Positions 26,626 to 35,381 of a stretch of 64,000 nucleotides of DNA are shown here, piece by piece. The notes under the pieces are model-generated. The model saw only the letters and a list, made by a program, of their open reading frames with translations. It searched no databases and was not told where the DNA came from. Location of the stretch: NCBI RefSeq assembly GCF_026712205.1, contig NZ_JAPPUW010000015.1, forward strand, positions 62,001 through 126,000, read 5' to 3'. Source of the DNA: Pelomonas aquatica. Lineage in GTDB: Bacteria > Pseudomonadota > Gammaproteobacteria > Burkholderiales > Burkholderiaceae_C. Both the position numbers and the translations under genes were made by a program. The stretch's first letter is position 1, and each line of letters begins with the position of its first letter.

Positions 26626-27479
26626 GGCCGACCGTCCTCGGACTTGATCCTGTACTTCTTCGCCAGTTCACGGACGGCCGCGGTGCGCTGCGCAGCCATG
26701 GTGTCGTCGACCCAGTCCTGCTGAACCGCGCCGCGAACGGCCTCGAAGACGGCGGCCTTGCCGGCCGCGATGGCGTCGAGCCGGATGGCTCGCCAGCCCT
26801 CGCTCGTCGGCAGCGCATGCCAGGTTCCGGCGCTCATTCGGTCCAGCGCCTTCGGAAACTCGGGCCCGTAGCTGTGGGCCAGATTGCTCAGTGGGCGCCC
26901 CTTGAAGATCCGCAAGGCCGCCTTCGCATCGCCCGATGCGGCGCTGTTCAGCTCCGCCACGAAGGCGGTGACGGCAGCCTCGGTGTTCTCGCCGGCCAGG
27001 ATGGCCTCCTGGAAGTCGTAGCGCCCCGGCTCGTCGTACCTGTCGCGGTGAGCCTCGAACCAGGCGCGCAGCGTCTTCTCGTCGACCGCGGGCAGCCTGA
27101 GGTTGGAATCGACGATGCTGAGCGCCTTGAAGATGACGCGCTCGCGGATGGCTGTGTCGCCGAGGTCGACCCGCAGGGCCATCCCCTCGCGGTACAGCAC
27201 CTCGTTGTCCAGCCAGACGCTCCTCAGCGCCGCCAGTTCCTTGGCGTCCGGCTCCCTGCCGCGCGCGGACTTGAAGGTCTCGCGGGCCTCCTTGTCCACC
27301 TCGGCGCCGACGATGATCGTGCGGGGGTCGTCCGCCCGGGCCGCGATGAAGTGGTCCGCGGCGAACAGCAGCGCGCCGAGGGCTGCGAAATGAAGCAGGG
27401 GTTCCCTGACCCAGTTCGGCCATGGCGCCGAAGGGGTCGGGGAGGTCTTCTCGGCCGTGGGCGTCGTTGACGAGGACAT
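26613..27479 (-). CDS. Membrane-anchored PPIC-type peptidylprolyl isomerase
   Basis: 288 residues. A single hydrophobic segment (about 29-46: LHFAALGALLFAADHFI) anchors the protein, with the rest presumably periplasmic. The SurA/PpiD-like helical region includes FEAHRDRYDEPGRYDFQEA, and the C-terminal part has the parvulin-like GTWHALPTSEGWRAIRLD. The isomerase domain is short and may be degenerate. The gene lies between the PCuAC-like gene and hupE; a chaperone role for an exported cluster product is an inference. Confidence 0.78.
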   Translation of the reverse strand: MSSSTTPTAEKTSPTPSAPWPNWVREPLLHFAALGALLFAADHFIAARADDPRTIIVGAEVDKEARETFKSARGREPDAKELAALRSVWLDNEVLYREGMALRVDLGDTAIRERVIFKALSIVDSNLRLPAVDEKTLRAWFEAHRDRYDEPGRYDFQEAILAGENTEAAVTAFVAELNSAASGDAKAALRIFKGRPLSNLAHSYGPEFPKALDRMSAGTWHALPTSEGWRAIRLDAIAAGKAAVFEAVRGAVQQDWVDDTMAAQRTAAVRELAKKYRIKSEDGRPWAR

Positions 27480-27581
27480 TTGCGAAACAGCGTCTGCCAG
27501 AAAAGGGAAAACGCCTGGCGGCTCGAAGGCAATCGCAGGCGCACCAGGCCGACGGCAGCTTAGGGACTGCAGGCGGCAGAT

Positions 27582-28061
27582 TTATGAAGCGGAGCGCGGG
27601 AAGTCGATGCTGAGCGTGGCCTTGACGGTGCCGCCCTTCTCGAAGACCAGGTCCAGGGGGTAGGCGCGCAGCACCTGGAGCTGCCACTGCAGGTCCAGCA
27701 GCCGCAGGTAGACCCCGTTCTCGCTGAGCTCCGTGGTCCGGCCCCGGGGGATGGGCAGGTCCACCACACCGCCGGGGCTCTTGACGCCCTGCCCTGCGAT
27801 TTCCGCCCCGGTCGACAGCATCGTCCGCACGCCGACCAGGCGATCGTCCTCGCGCACCTCGTCGAACTTCATGAACACCATCGCCGTCGTCTCGTCCTCC
27901 AGCGTGGCGCGCGCCCAGGGATGGAACACGCGCAGCGTGCCGGTGAAGAACTCGCACGCCCGCGCCTGGGCGCCCAGCAACGCCAGGCCGCCGGCCAGGC
28001 CGGACCGAAGCGCCCTGCGACGATTCGGCAGCGTCACCGGTGGCGGCTTGGCGGAGACCAT
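27582..28061 (-). CDS. PCuAC-like (DUF461) exported protein lacking the usual copper ligands
   Basis: 159 residues. The N-terminus NRRRALRSGLAGG followed by a hydrophobic stretch ending in AQARA is a plausible Tat signal. The mature part follows the PCuAC copper-chaperone pattern: FHPWARATLEDETTAMVFMKF, LPIPRGRTTEL, then NGVYLRLLDLQ in place of the expected GGxHxMLM, and a terminal LVFEKGGTVKATLSIDF. The HxM pair and the central Met/His ligands of characterised PCuAC proteins are missing, so copper delivery is doubtful. Confidence 0.72.
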   Translation of the reverse strand: MVSAKPPPVTLPNRRRALRSGLAGGLALLGAQARACEFFTGTLRVFHPWARATLEDETTAMVFMKFDEVREDDRLVGVRTMLSTGAEIAGQGVKSPGGVVDLPIPRGRTTELSENGVYLRLLDLQWQLQVLRAYPLDLVFEKGGTVKATLSIDFPRSAS

Positions 28062-28092
28062 CGTGGGGCCTTCGGGCGCATGGCGACGCGCT

Positions 28093-30393
28093 TCAGCGGC
28101 GCACTGCGGCGAGCTTGCGGGAAGCGGTGAGGCTGCTGGCGGCCATGGCGATGCCGCCCGACACCTGGACGTAGATCGGGTTGCTGTAGAACCAGAGGTC
28201 GGCCCAGGCGGCCACGTCGTAGGCCACCATCTTCACGCCGCCCACCACCGGCAGGTGGGTCGGGCAGCCGTTGATCGAGTTGCCCGTGTAGGGCGTGCGC
28301 GAACCCAGCGGCGGCACGTTCGTGCCGACGGTGGTGCAGGGGATCTTCAGCTTGGTGGCGTCGTTGGCGTTGGTGTACAGGTCGGACAGCGGGTTGCCGT
28401 CGCTGTCGGTCTCGTAGGGCACCGAGGCCGGCATGTTGGTGCCGCGCAGGCGCAGGTACTGCGACTTGGACGGGGCCGAGATCGTGTAGCTCATGGCCAG
28501 CCCCGGGGCGCCGGCGACGGTCACGGACGTCCAGTTCGACGCGTTGTAGGTGCGCTGCACGGCGGCCGAGGTGTTCTTCGCGCCGGCCGGCACGCCCGAC
28601 AGGTCGATCTTGCCGGTGGCCGTGCGGGGGTTGCTGCCGTCCGTCCTGAGCCAGTCGGTGTTGGCGGGCCACTGGCCGGCGTAGTCGGGCGCGCCCGGCG
28701 TCCTGAGGCCCGTCACGTCGCCGACGATGAGGTCCACATGGTCCAGCACCGGCTGGTTCATGGGCTGGCTGATGCCCACTTGCGCCAGCGAGGGGTTCGG
28801 GAAGTTGTACGGCGAGTTGTTGGTGCCGGCCGGGTCGCGCACCACGATGGCCACGACCACGTCCGTGCCGGCGGTGACGCTCAGGCGCTCGCCCATGCTG
28901 GCGCAGCCGCTGGCGTCGGGGGCGACGCCGGCGCTCGCGGCGGCCAGCGCGATGGCCTGCACATCGGCGGCCGAACGGCCCGAGCAGGCCACGAAGGCCA
29001 GGCGGTCGATCAGCTGGCCGCTCACCGAGTAGGCATTGCCGCTGCGCAGGCCGTCCACGATGGTCTGCGGGCGCAGCTTGGGGTCGGTGCCGTTGCGGAC
29101 CATCACATAGGTGCGCTGGTACTCGCCGGGCTGGAAGTCCTGGGTCGAGCGGCGGTCATCGGGGCCGAAGATGCCGCGGTTGTGCCAGTCGGAGCTGGCG
29201 AAGAACCAGAAGTTGCGGCCTTCGCCGAGCAGGGCATCCCAGACGCCGCCGACCTGCGAGGCGTAGACGCCGGTGCCGCCGTAGGTGGTGCCGCCCACCG
29301 AGTCCAGCGTCGACACGGCGGTGCCGTCGGCCAGCTTGAAGCCGTTGAAGCCGCTGTTGCGCAACACCTGGTACTCGCCGCGGTTGGACGAGGCGCCGTG
29401 GCCCGGCTGGCTCTCGAAGCCGAAGGCCACGTCCGGCGCCGCGTTGTTGAAGTCGCGCAGATGCTCGATGTTGAAGCCGTTGTTGGCCAGCGGGTTGAAC
29501 GGGCCGGCGCGCTCCAGGTGGGCCGGGACGTAGTAGCTGCCCGTCGCATGGTTGGCGGCCATCCACTTCACGGCCTCGACGGTCTTCAGGTGGCCGCGGT
29601 CGCCCACGCCGGTGCCGGAGGTCAGCGTCGCGCCGGCATCGCTGACCGGGGCCAGCTTCCTGGCGGTGTCGTTCCACCACGAGGTGGCCGTGGACGACAG
29701 CGTGCTGCCCGGCACCTCGCAGCTCCAGGCGTTGCCGGCACCGCGGCTGGTGTCGGTGTCGCCACGGTCGAAGCAGTAGGACCACTGGGCCAGCGCGTTG
29801 GCGTTGCCCAGCACGGTGCTGGGGCCGGTGATGGTGGCGCTGTCGATGGCCGACGGCATCTGGCCCGTGATCACGGACATCGAGGTGTGCTCATGGCCCG
29901 CGACCACCGACTCCAGGCCCAGGAACAGCGGCACGTTGTTGTTGGCGGCGAGGTTCTCGAGCAGGGGGTATTGGAAGGACTGCAGCGACTGCCAGCGCCA
30001 CATATTGCCGGAGGTCGCGGCGTTGTCGCCCAGCAGCGCGGCGTTGCCGATGCTGTTGGCCCAGGTCGTGGTGGGCCCCTGGTTGGTGAAGGGATAGCCG
30101 GGCGTCGCGAGGCTGGCGTCTTCGGTCAGCGTGCAGTTGCGGCTGCCGTTGCCGCCATGGCCGGCCTGCACGAACCAGTCCAGGCCCCAGGTCACGGTGG
30201 ACTTCTTGACCAGCTTCTGCATCGACAGCGTGCCGTCCGAGCAGGTGGTGTGGTTGTGGAAGTCGCCCGCCACATACTTGCCCGCGACCATGGTCTGCGC
30301 CAAGGCCTGGATGGGCGACACCGAAAGGGCGACCGAGCCCATCATGGCCAGGGCGGCGATTGCCACCTGATGCTGGTTGAACGGGATACGCAT
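28093..30393 (-). CDS. Exported PHP-domain-like phosphoesterase family protein
   Basis: 766 residues. A signal peptide (about 1-33, ending ALAQ) is followed at once by a metal-site motif GDFHNHTTCSDG (43-54, His46 and His48), as in PHP-superfamily and DUF3604-type proteins. Other candidate metal ligands are GHEHTSMSV, NIEHLRDF and SDWHNRG. The remaining sequence is rich in Ser/Gly/Asn and has a beta-rich look. Substrate unknown. Start chosen at 30393, where AGGAG lies 8 nt upstream; the frame stays open about 59 codons further but without a signal peptide. The other three genes of the cluster follow in the same direction. Confidence 0.78.
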   Translation of the reverse strand: MRIPFNQHQVAIAALAMMGSVALSVSPIQALAQTMVAGKYVAGDFHNHTTCSDGTLSMQKLVKKSTVTWGLDWFVQAGHGGNGSRNCTLTEDASLATPGYPFTNQGPTTTWANSIGNAALLGDNAATSGNMWRWQSLQSFQYPLLENLAANNNVPLFLGLESVVAGHEHTSMSVITGQMPSAIDSATITGPSTVLGNANALAQWSYCFDRGDTDTSRGAGNAWSCEVPGSTLSSTATSWWNDTARKLAPVSDAGATLTSGTGVGDRGHLKTVEAVKWMAANHATGSYYVPAHLERAGPFNPLANNGFNIEHLRDFNNAAPDVAFGFESQPGHGASSNRGEYQVLRNSGFNGFKLADGTAVSTLDSVGGTTYGGTGVYASQVGGVWDALLGEGRNFWFFASSDWHNRGIFGPDDRRSTQDFQPGEYQRTYVMVRNGTDPKLRPQTIVDGLRSGNAYSVSGQLIDRLAFVACSGRSAADVQAIALAAASAGVAPDASGCASMGERLSVTAGTDVVVAIVVRDPAGTNNSPYNFPNPSLAQVGISQPMNQPVLDHVDLIVGDVTGLRTPGAPDYAGQWPANTDWLRTDGSNPRTATGKIDLSGVPAGAKNTSAAVQRTYNASNWTSVTVAGAPGLAMSYTISAPSKSQYLRLRGTNMPASVPYETDSDGNPLSDLYTNANDATKLKIPCTTVGTNVPPLGSRTPYTGNSINGCPTHLPVVGGVKMVAYDVAAWADLWFYSNPIYVQVSGGIAMAASSLTASRKLAAVRR

Positions 30394-30723
30394 GAGGCTA
30401 GCTCCTGAAGTGTGATTCGAGGTGACCCGGGGACGGGAAAACGTCGGGATGCTAGGCAGCGTCATTGACCGCTGCGTGACGCCGGAGGGAGCCGATCGGC
30501 ACGGGTCGGGCAGCCCAAGGCGCAGCAGACGGGACGGCGGGCGCCGCCCGCCCCGTGAGCCCCCCCGCATCTGCGGGGTCAGGCGCCGAGACCCCGGGGC
30601 GCAACGGGGAATACGCCCCTGCCCACGCTCTTAGGACTATGCCGGCGCAAACCATGTCCCATGCGCGTCACAAAGTCCGCACACAGTCGCGGCCAGGTTT
30701 TGGCTCGACACCAAGGACATTTC
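30394..30723. other. Divergent intergenic region, PHP-domain gene to PEP-CTERM gene
   Basis: 330 bp without a convincing gene. It must hold the promoters for both flanking genes. I see a perfect 7-bp hairpin CCCCGCA/TGCGGGG (30563-30578) and an AAGGA ribosome binding site before the PEP-CTERM ATG. No clear -35/-10 pair or operator stands out. Confidence 0.6.
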
Positions 30724-31407
30724 ATGAACCTCGCCCGCCCCTCCCTCCTTCGCGGCGTCGCCCTCGCGGCGCTGGCCTGCGCGGCCGGTGCCGCACAGGC
30801 CACCATCACGGTGAGCACCAGCCTCGCCGGCTTCACCACCGCCGCCGGCGGCACGGTCAGCACGGACAGCTTCTCCAACCTGACCATCAACCAGTCGCTG
30901 AACACGCTCACCACGTCGCGCACGGCCGGCGCCCTGGGCTATGCCCTCAGCTCGTCCAGCCTCAGCACCGACACGGTCAACTCGCCTTCAGGCCTGTACG
31001 TCGCGCCCGTCGCCGGCAACATCGCGATCACCACGCAGTGGTATGCCGACACGCTGACCCTCAACAACTTCGCCAGCCCGGTCAAGGCCGTCGGCGCCAA
31101 CGTTTTCGGCACCAACATCCTGGGCGAACTGGCCACGCTGGCACTGACGATCAAGGCCACCGACGTCAACGGTCTCACGCTGACCACCACCAGCGCCGGC
31201 AGCAGCATCAGCGGATTCGTCGGCTTCGTCTCCGACGTGCCGCTCGCGTCGTTCGTCGTCAGCGCCACGGCGCCCAGCACGGACCGCTACGTGACGCTGG
31301 ACAACGTCGTGCTGGCCGCCGCCCCCGTGCCCGAGCCCGCCAGCTGGCTGCTGATGCTGGCCGGCGCCGCCGCCGTGCTGAGCCTGGGCAAGCGCCGCCG
31401 CGCTTGA
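30724..31407 (+). CDS. PEP-CTERM sorting-domain protein
   Basis: 227 residues. An N-terminal signal peptide (ending near GAAQA) precedes a Ser/Thr/Ala-rich body of low complexity. The C-terminus has the PEP-CTERM signal: VPEPASWLLMLAGAAAV, a hydrophobic helix and the basic end GKRRRA. Such proteins are processed by exosortase and sent to the cell surface or matrix. No exosortase gene is in this window. Function beyond sorting is unknown. Confidence 0.87.
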   Translation: MNLARPSLLRGVALAALACAAGAAQATITVSTSLAGFTTAAGGTVSTDSFSNLTINQSLNTLTTSRTAGALGYALSSSSLSTDTVNSPSGLYVAPVAGNIAITTQWYADTLTLNNFASPVKAVGANVFGTNILGELATLALTIKATDVNGLTLTTTSAGSSISGFVGFVSDVPLASFVVSATAPSTDRYVTLDNVVLAAAPVPEPASWLLMLAGAAAVLSLGKRRRA

Positions 31408-31460
31408 GCGGGCGGGGCCGCCAGGCCCTTGAACAACTGTCATCGACGGTTTCGAGAATG

Positions 31461-31489
31461 GCCCGATGGACGAACTCATCGGGCTTTTT
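31461..31489 (+). terminator. Intrinsic-terminator-like hairpin overlapping the next start codon
   Basis: GCCCGATG (31461-31468) pairs with CATCGGGC (31477-31484) around an 8-nt loop, and five T follow. It would end the PEP-CTERM transcript, yet the ATG of the TIGR02466 gene (31466) lies inside the left arm. Confidence 0.6.
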
Positions 31490-32089
31490 CCTGTCCCCTT
31501 GCTGCGCGTGCCCGGCGCCCTGCCCGCCGGCCTCGTGAAGGCGCTGGTCGAGCACTTCAGCGCCCATGCGGTGCGCGAGAACAACTCCTCCGGCCACCTC
31601 GCCCACACGGAGATGCTGCGCCCCGACGACAGCCCGCTGTTCGTCGAGGCCGCGGCCCTCATCACGCCCAAGCTGGCCGACTTCGGCAGCGCACTGCTGG
31701 GCGAGCGCATGGGCTGGGCGCTCAAGGAGATGTGGGTCAATGTGCTCGACCACGGCGGCCACCAGGCGATGCACAACCACGCCAACAGCTTCGCCTCCGG
31801 CGTCGTCTACCTGACGCCGACGCATCCGGAGTCGCAGACCGTCTTCATGAAATCTCCCGGCGGCGTGGACTTCGCCTTCCGCAACGACCACGCCGGCATG
31901 ACCCCCGGCCCCTACAACGCCGACAAATGGGTCAGCCCGGCCCCCGCGCCCGGCGACCTGGTGATCTTCCCCAGCTACCTGATGCATGCCGTGCCGCCCA
32001 ACCGCGGCGAGCGCCGCATCACGCTGGCCTTCAACGCCATCCCCGCACGGCTGAACTCCTGGGGCTATGTGATCTCCTTCGGCGGCTGA
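31466..32089 (+). CDS. TIGR02466-family putative 2OG-Fe(II) oxygenase
   Basis: 207 residues. The start MDELIGLFPVPLL fits the TIGR02466 family. Candidate iron/2-oxoglutarate residues are the His cluster in HQAMHNHANSFASGVVYL near 94-111, the His in PSYLMHAVPPN near 172-182, and the Arg pair in GERRITLAFN. Function unknown; a hydroxylase role is inferred from the double-stranded beta-helix pattern. The start codon sits in a terminator-like hairpin. The next gene begins 2 nt after the stop. Confidence 0.85.
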   Translation: MDELIGLFPVPLLRVPGALPAGLVKALVEHFSAHAVRENNSSGHLAHTEMLRPDDSPLFVEAAALITPKLADFGSALLGERMGWALKEMWVNVLDHGGHQAMHNHANSFASGVVYLTPTHPESQTVFMKSPGGVDFAFRNDHAGMTPGPYNADKWVSPAPAPGDLVIFPSYLMHAVPPNRGERRITLAFNAIPARLNSWGYVISFGG

Positions 32090-32091
32090 GC

Positions 32092-34542
32092 ATGCGCGCG
32101 ACGCTGCCGGCCCAGCTGCTGATGGCCGCATCCGGCTTTGCCGGCCTGGGCTACCAGATCGTCTGGACGCAACAGCTCGGCTTCGTGCTGGGCCATGAGT
32201 CCGCCGCCGTGATGGCCGTGGTGGCCGCGTTCTTCGGCGGGCTGTCGCTGGGCTCGCTGTGGCTGGGCCGGCTCGTCGAGGCGAGCCGGCGGCCGTTGCG
32301 CTGGTATGCCGGCTGCGAGGCCCTCGTCGGCCTGTGGGGCGCGGCGCTGCTGGCCGCCATGCCGGCAGCCGGCCAGGCGGCGCTGGCGCTGATCGGGCCC
32401 GATGCGACGCCGGCCTGGCATTGGAGCGTCGCCTTCGGCGCAACCCTGCTGCTGCTGCTCCCCGCAACCGTCGCAATGGGCGCGACGCTGCCGGCGATGG
32501 TGAGGCTGGGCGGCGCCGGGGTCGCGTCCCTCTACGCGGCCAACACCCTCGGCGCCGTCGCCGGCGTGCTGGCCACGGCCTTCTGGCTGATCCCGGACTG
32601 GGGCCTGAGCCGCAGCGCCGGGCTGTGCGTGGCCCTCAACCTCGGCTGCGCCATGCTGGCCGGCCTGGTCCTGCGCGCCCGCCCGGCGGCGCCCGCGGCG
32701 GCGCCGGGCCCGTCGGCGCGGCCGCTGGCGCTGCTCGCCACGAGCGGCCTGCTGGGCATCGCCTACGAGGTGCTGGCCGTGCGCGTGCTCAGCCAGGTTG
32801 CCGAAGACACCGTCTACACCTTCGCGCTGCTGCTGGCCGTCTATCTTGGCGGCAGCGCGTTCGGCGCCGCCGCCTACGCGCGCTGGCCCGCCCTGCGCGA
32901 CCGGCCCCGGCTGCTGCGCCTGCTGGCGGCCAGCCTGCTGCTGGGCATGGCAGTGCTCTGGGGCGCCGAGGCCCTCAAGCAGGCGCTGCAGGGCCTGCTG
33001 CCGGCCACGCTGGCCAGCGCGCTCGGCGTCGAGGCCCTGCTGGCACTGGCCGTGTTCCTGCTGCCGACGCTCGGCATGGGCGCCCTCTTCTGCCAGCTCA
33101 GCGCCGAAGCGGCCGCGGCGGGCATCCCGTTCAGTCGGGCGCTGGGCGTCAACACGCTGGGCGCGATGCTGGCCCCGCCGCTGTTCGGCGTCGTGCTCGC
33201 GCCGGCCCTCGGACCGAAGCTCGCGCTGCTCGTCGTCGTCGCCGGCTATCTGCTGCTGGCGCCCGGCTGGCGCCGCCCGGGCTGGTGGCTGCCGGCCGCG
33301 GCCGCGGCGGGGCTCGCCGCCTTCGCACCGCCGCTGGCCTTCGTCGACCTGCCCGAGGGGGGCCGCCTGCTCAGCTACCGCGACGGCACGCTGGCCGCCG
33401 TCAGCGTCATCGAGGACGAAGCCGGCGTCGCCAGGCTGCGCATCAACAACCGCCAGCAGGAGGGCAGCAGCGCGACGCTGCTCGTCGACGGCCGCCAGGC
33501 CCTGCTGCCGCTGCTGCTGCATTCCGCAGCGCAGCGGGCCCTCTTCCTCGGCCTGGGCTCGGGCGTCACGGCCGGCGTGGCGGCGCGCGTGCCGGGCGTG
33601 CAGGTCGATGCGGTGGAGCTGCTGCCCGAGGTCATCCAGGCCTCGGCGCTGTTCCGCCCGGCCCTGGGCGAAGGCCCCGGGCCGACCCTGCACGCCGCCG
33701 ACGCGCGCCGCTACGTCCGCACCACGGCGCAGCGCTACGACGTCGTCGTCTCCGACAACTTCCACCCCGCACGCAGCGGCTCGGGCGCGCTCTACACGGT
33801 CGAGCATTTCCGCGCCGTGCGCGAGCGCCTCGCGCCGGACGGCCTGTTCTGCCAGTGGCTGCCGCTGCACCAGCTCGACCTGGACACGCTGCGCAGCATC
33901 ACGGCCGCCTTCCTGCAGGCCTTCCCGGACGGCGCCGCGCTGCTGGCCAGCAACAGCCTGGACACGCCCACCGTCGGCCTCGTCGGCCGCGCCGACGCCA
34001 CGCGCTTCGCGGCGGGCGCCCCGGTGCCCGAGCTGGCCGGCCCCTTCGGCCTGACCGACGACTTCGCGCGCCTGGGCAGCTTCATCGCCGCCCCGGCAGC
34101 GCTGCGCCGCTTTGCATCCGGCGCACCGCTGAACAGCGACGACCGGCCCCGGGTGGCCTACCGCGCGCCGCGCATCACCTACGCGCCCGACTCGCTCCCG
34201 CGCGAACGCCTGCTGAGCCTGCTCGACGAACTCGACCTGGACGCCGCCGCCCTGCTCGCCGCGCCCGACGCCGCCCTGGCCCGGCGCCTGGACGCCTACG
34301 CCCGCGCCCGGCGCAGCTATCTGGCGCTGGGCGCCCGCACCGTGCCCAGCGCCGACCCGGCCACGATGCTGGCCCGGGTCGGCGCGCCGCTGATGGACGT
34401 GCTGCGCCAGAGCCCCGATTTCCGGCCCGCCGCCGAGCCGCTGCGCCGGCTGGCACAGGCCCTGGCCCCGCGCGACCCGGCCACCGCAGGCGCGCTGCTC
34501 CAGGCCCTGGCCCGCATCCGGCCCGACCTGGCCGGGCCCTGA
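32092..34542 (+). CDS. Membrane protein with C-terminal spermidine-synthase-like domain
   Basis: 816 residues. The N-terminal 400 or so residues form many hydrophobic helices (fused MFS/spermidine-synthase type). The soluble C-terminal part, from about 430, has a SAM/dcSAM-binding Rossmann signature FLGLGSGVTAGVAARV and VDAVELLPEVIQAS, then RYDVVVSDNFHPARSG and TVEHFRAVRERLAPDG, typical of SpeE-like proteins. Whether it makes polyamines is unknown. It lies 2 nt after the TIGR02466 gene. Confidence 0.82.
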   Translation: MRATLPAQLLMAASGFAGLGYQIVWTQQLGFVLGHESAAVMAVVAAFFGGLSLGSLWLGRLVEASRRPLRWYAGCEALVGLWGAALLAAMPAAGQAALALIGPDATPAWHWSVAFGATLLLLLPATVAMGATLPAMVRLGGAGVASLYAANTLGAVAGVLATAFWLIPDWGLSRSAGLCVALNLGCAMLAGLVLRARPAAPAAAPGPSARPLALLATSGLLGIAYEVLAVRVLSQVAEDTVYTFALLLAVYLGGSAFGAAAYARWPALRDRPRLLRLLAASLLLGMAVLWGAEALKQALQGLLPATLASALGVEALLALAVFLLPTLGMGALFCQLSAEAAAAGIPFSRALGVNTLGAMLAPPLFGVVLAPALGPKLALLVVVAGYLLLAPGWRRPGWWLPAAAAAGLAAFAPPLAFVDLPEGGRLLSYRDGTLAAVSVIEDEAGVARLRINNRQQEGSSATLLVDGRQALLPLLLHSAAQRALFLGLGSGVTAGVAARVPGVQVDAVELLPEVIQASALFRPALGEGPGPTLHAADARRYVRTTAQRYDVVVSDNFHPARSGSGALYTVEHFRAVRERLAPDGLFCQWLPLHQLDLDTLRSITAAFLQAFPDGAALLASNSLDTPTVGLVGRADATRFAAGAPVPELAGPFGLTDDFARLGSFIAAPAALRRFASGAPLNSDDRPRVAYRAPRITYAPDSLPRERLLSLLDELDLDAAALLAAPDAALARRLDAYARARRSYLALGARTVPSADPATMLARVGAPLMDVLRQSPDFRPAAEPLRRLAQALAPRDPATAGALLQALARIRPDLAGP

Positions 34543-34604
34543 TGCATCGAACGGGCTCCGAGCCTGTTGGCCCGGCGTCAGCCCCCCATGGCAAGCTGCG
34601 GCCG

Positions 34605-35381
34605 ATGCGCTGGGCCCTGATCACCGACATCCACGCCAACCTGCAGGCCCTCGAGGCCGTGCTGGCCGACGCCCGCGCCCAGGGCGCGACCCGCTATGCG
34701 CTGCTGGGCGACTTCGTCGGCTACGGTGCCGACCCGGCCGGCGTGCTGCGGCAGGTCATGGCCCTGGTCGCCGACGGCGCCATCGCCGTGCAGGGCAACC
34801 ACGACGAGGCCGTGGCCCAGGGCGGCAGGCCGGGCATGCACCCGGACGCCCGCGCCGTCGTCGACTGGACCCGCGCCCAGTTGGACGACGACCAGCTGCG
34901 CTTCCTCGCCCGGCTGCCGCTGCAGGCCCATGGCGAGCCCGGCCACTGCCTGTTCGTGCACGCCAACGCCTTCGAGCCCGGTGGCTGGGCCTATGTGCAG
35001 GGCCGCGCCGAGGCCGTGAAGAGCCTGCACGCCAGCCCGGCGCGCATCCAGGTCTGCGGCCATATGCACGAGCCCATGCTCTTCCACCTGTCGGGCACCG
35101 GCAAGGCCGGCGATTTCCGGCCGGTGGCCGGCGTGCCCATGCCCCTGCCCGGCCACCGCCAGTGGCTGGCCATCCCCGGTTCCTGCGGCCAGCCTCGCGA
35201 CGGCAACCCGGCCGCCTGCTATGCGCTGCTGGACCCGGCCCGCTCCGACCTGGACGACGCCCGCATCAGCTTCCAGCGCGTCGCCTACGACGTGGAAGCC
35301 GCCTGCGCGGCGCTGCGCGCCAGCGAGCTGCCGCCGCTGCTCGCCGACCGCCTCGCGCGCCGCCTCACGCTGGGCGAATGA
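34605..35381 (+). CDS. Metallophosphoesterase
   Basis: 258 residues. Calcineurin-like phosphoesterase motifs are DIHANLQAL at 8-16, GDFVGYGADP near 37-46, GNHDEA near 66-71 and CGHMHEPM near the middle. These ligate two metal ions. The family spans YfcE-like phosphodiesterases and ApaH/PrpE-like protein phosphatases; the substrate is not determined. The ATG at 34605 starts MRWALITDIHANL; an earlier in-frame ATG at 34542 would add 21 residues. The stop overlaps the start of the kinase gene, so phosphatase and kinase are translationally coupled. Confidence 0.88.
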   Translation: MRWALITDIHANLQALEAVLADARAQGATRYALLGDFVGYGADPAGVLRQVMALVADGAIAVQGNHDEAVAQGGRPGMHPDARAVVDWTRAQLDDDQLRFLARLPLQAHGEPGHCLFVHANAFEPGGWAYVQGRAEAVKSLHASPARIQVCGHMHEPMLFHLSGTGKAGDFRPVAGVPMPLPGHRQWLAIPGSCGQPRDGNPAACYALLDPARSDLDDARISFQRVAYDVEAACAALRASELPPLLADRLARRLTLGE

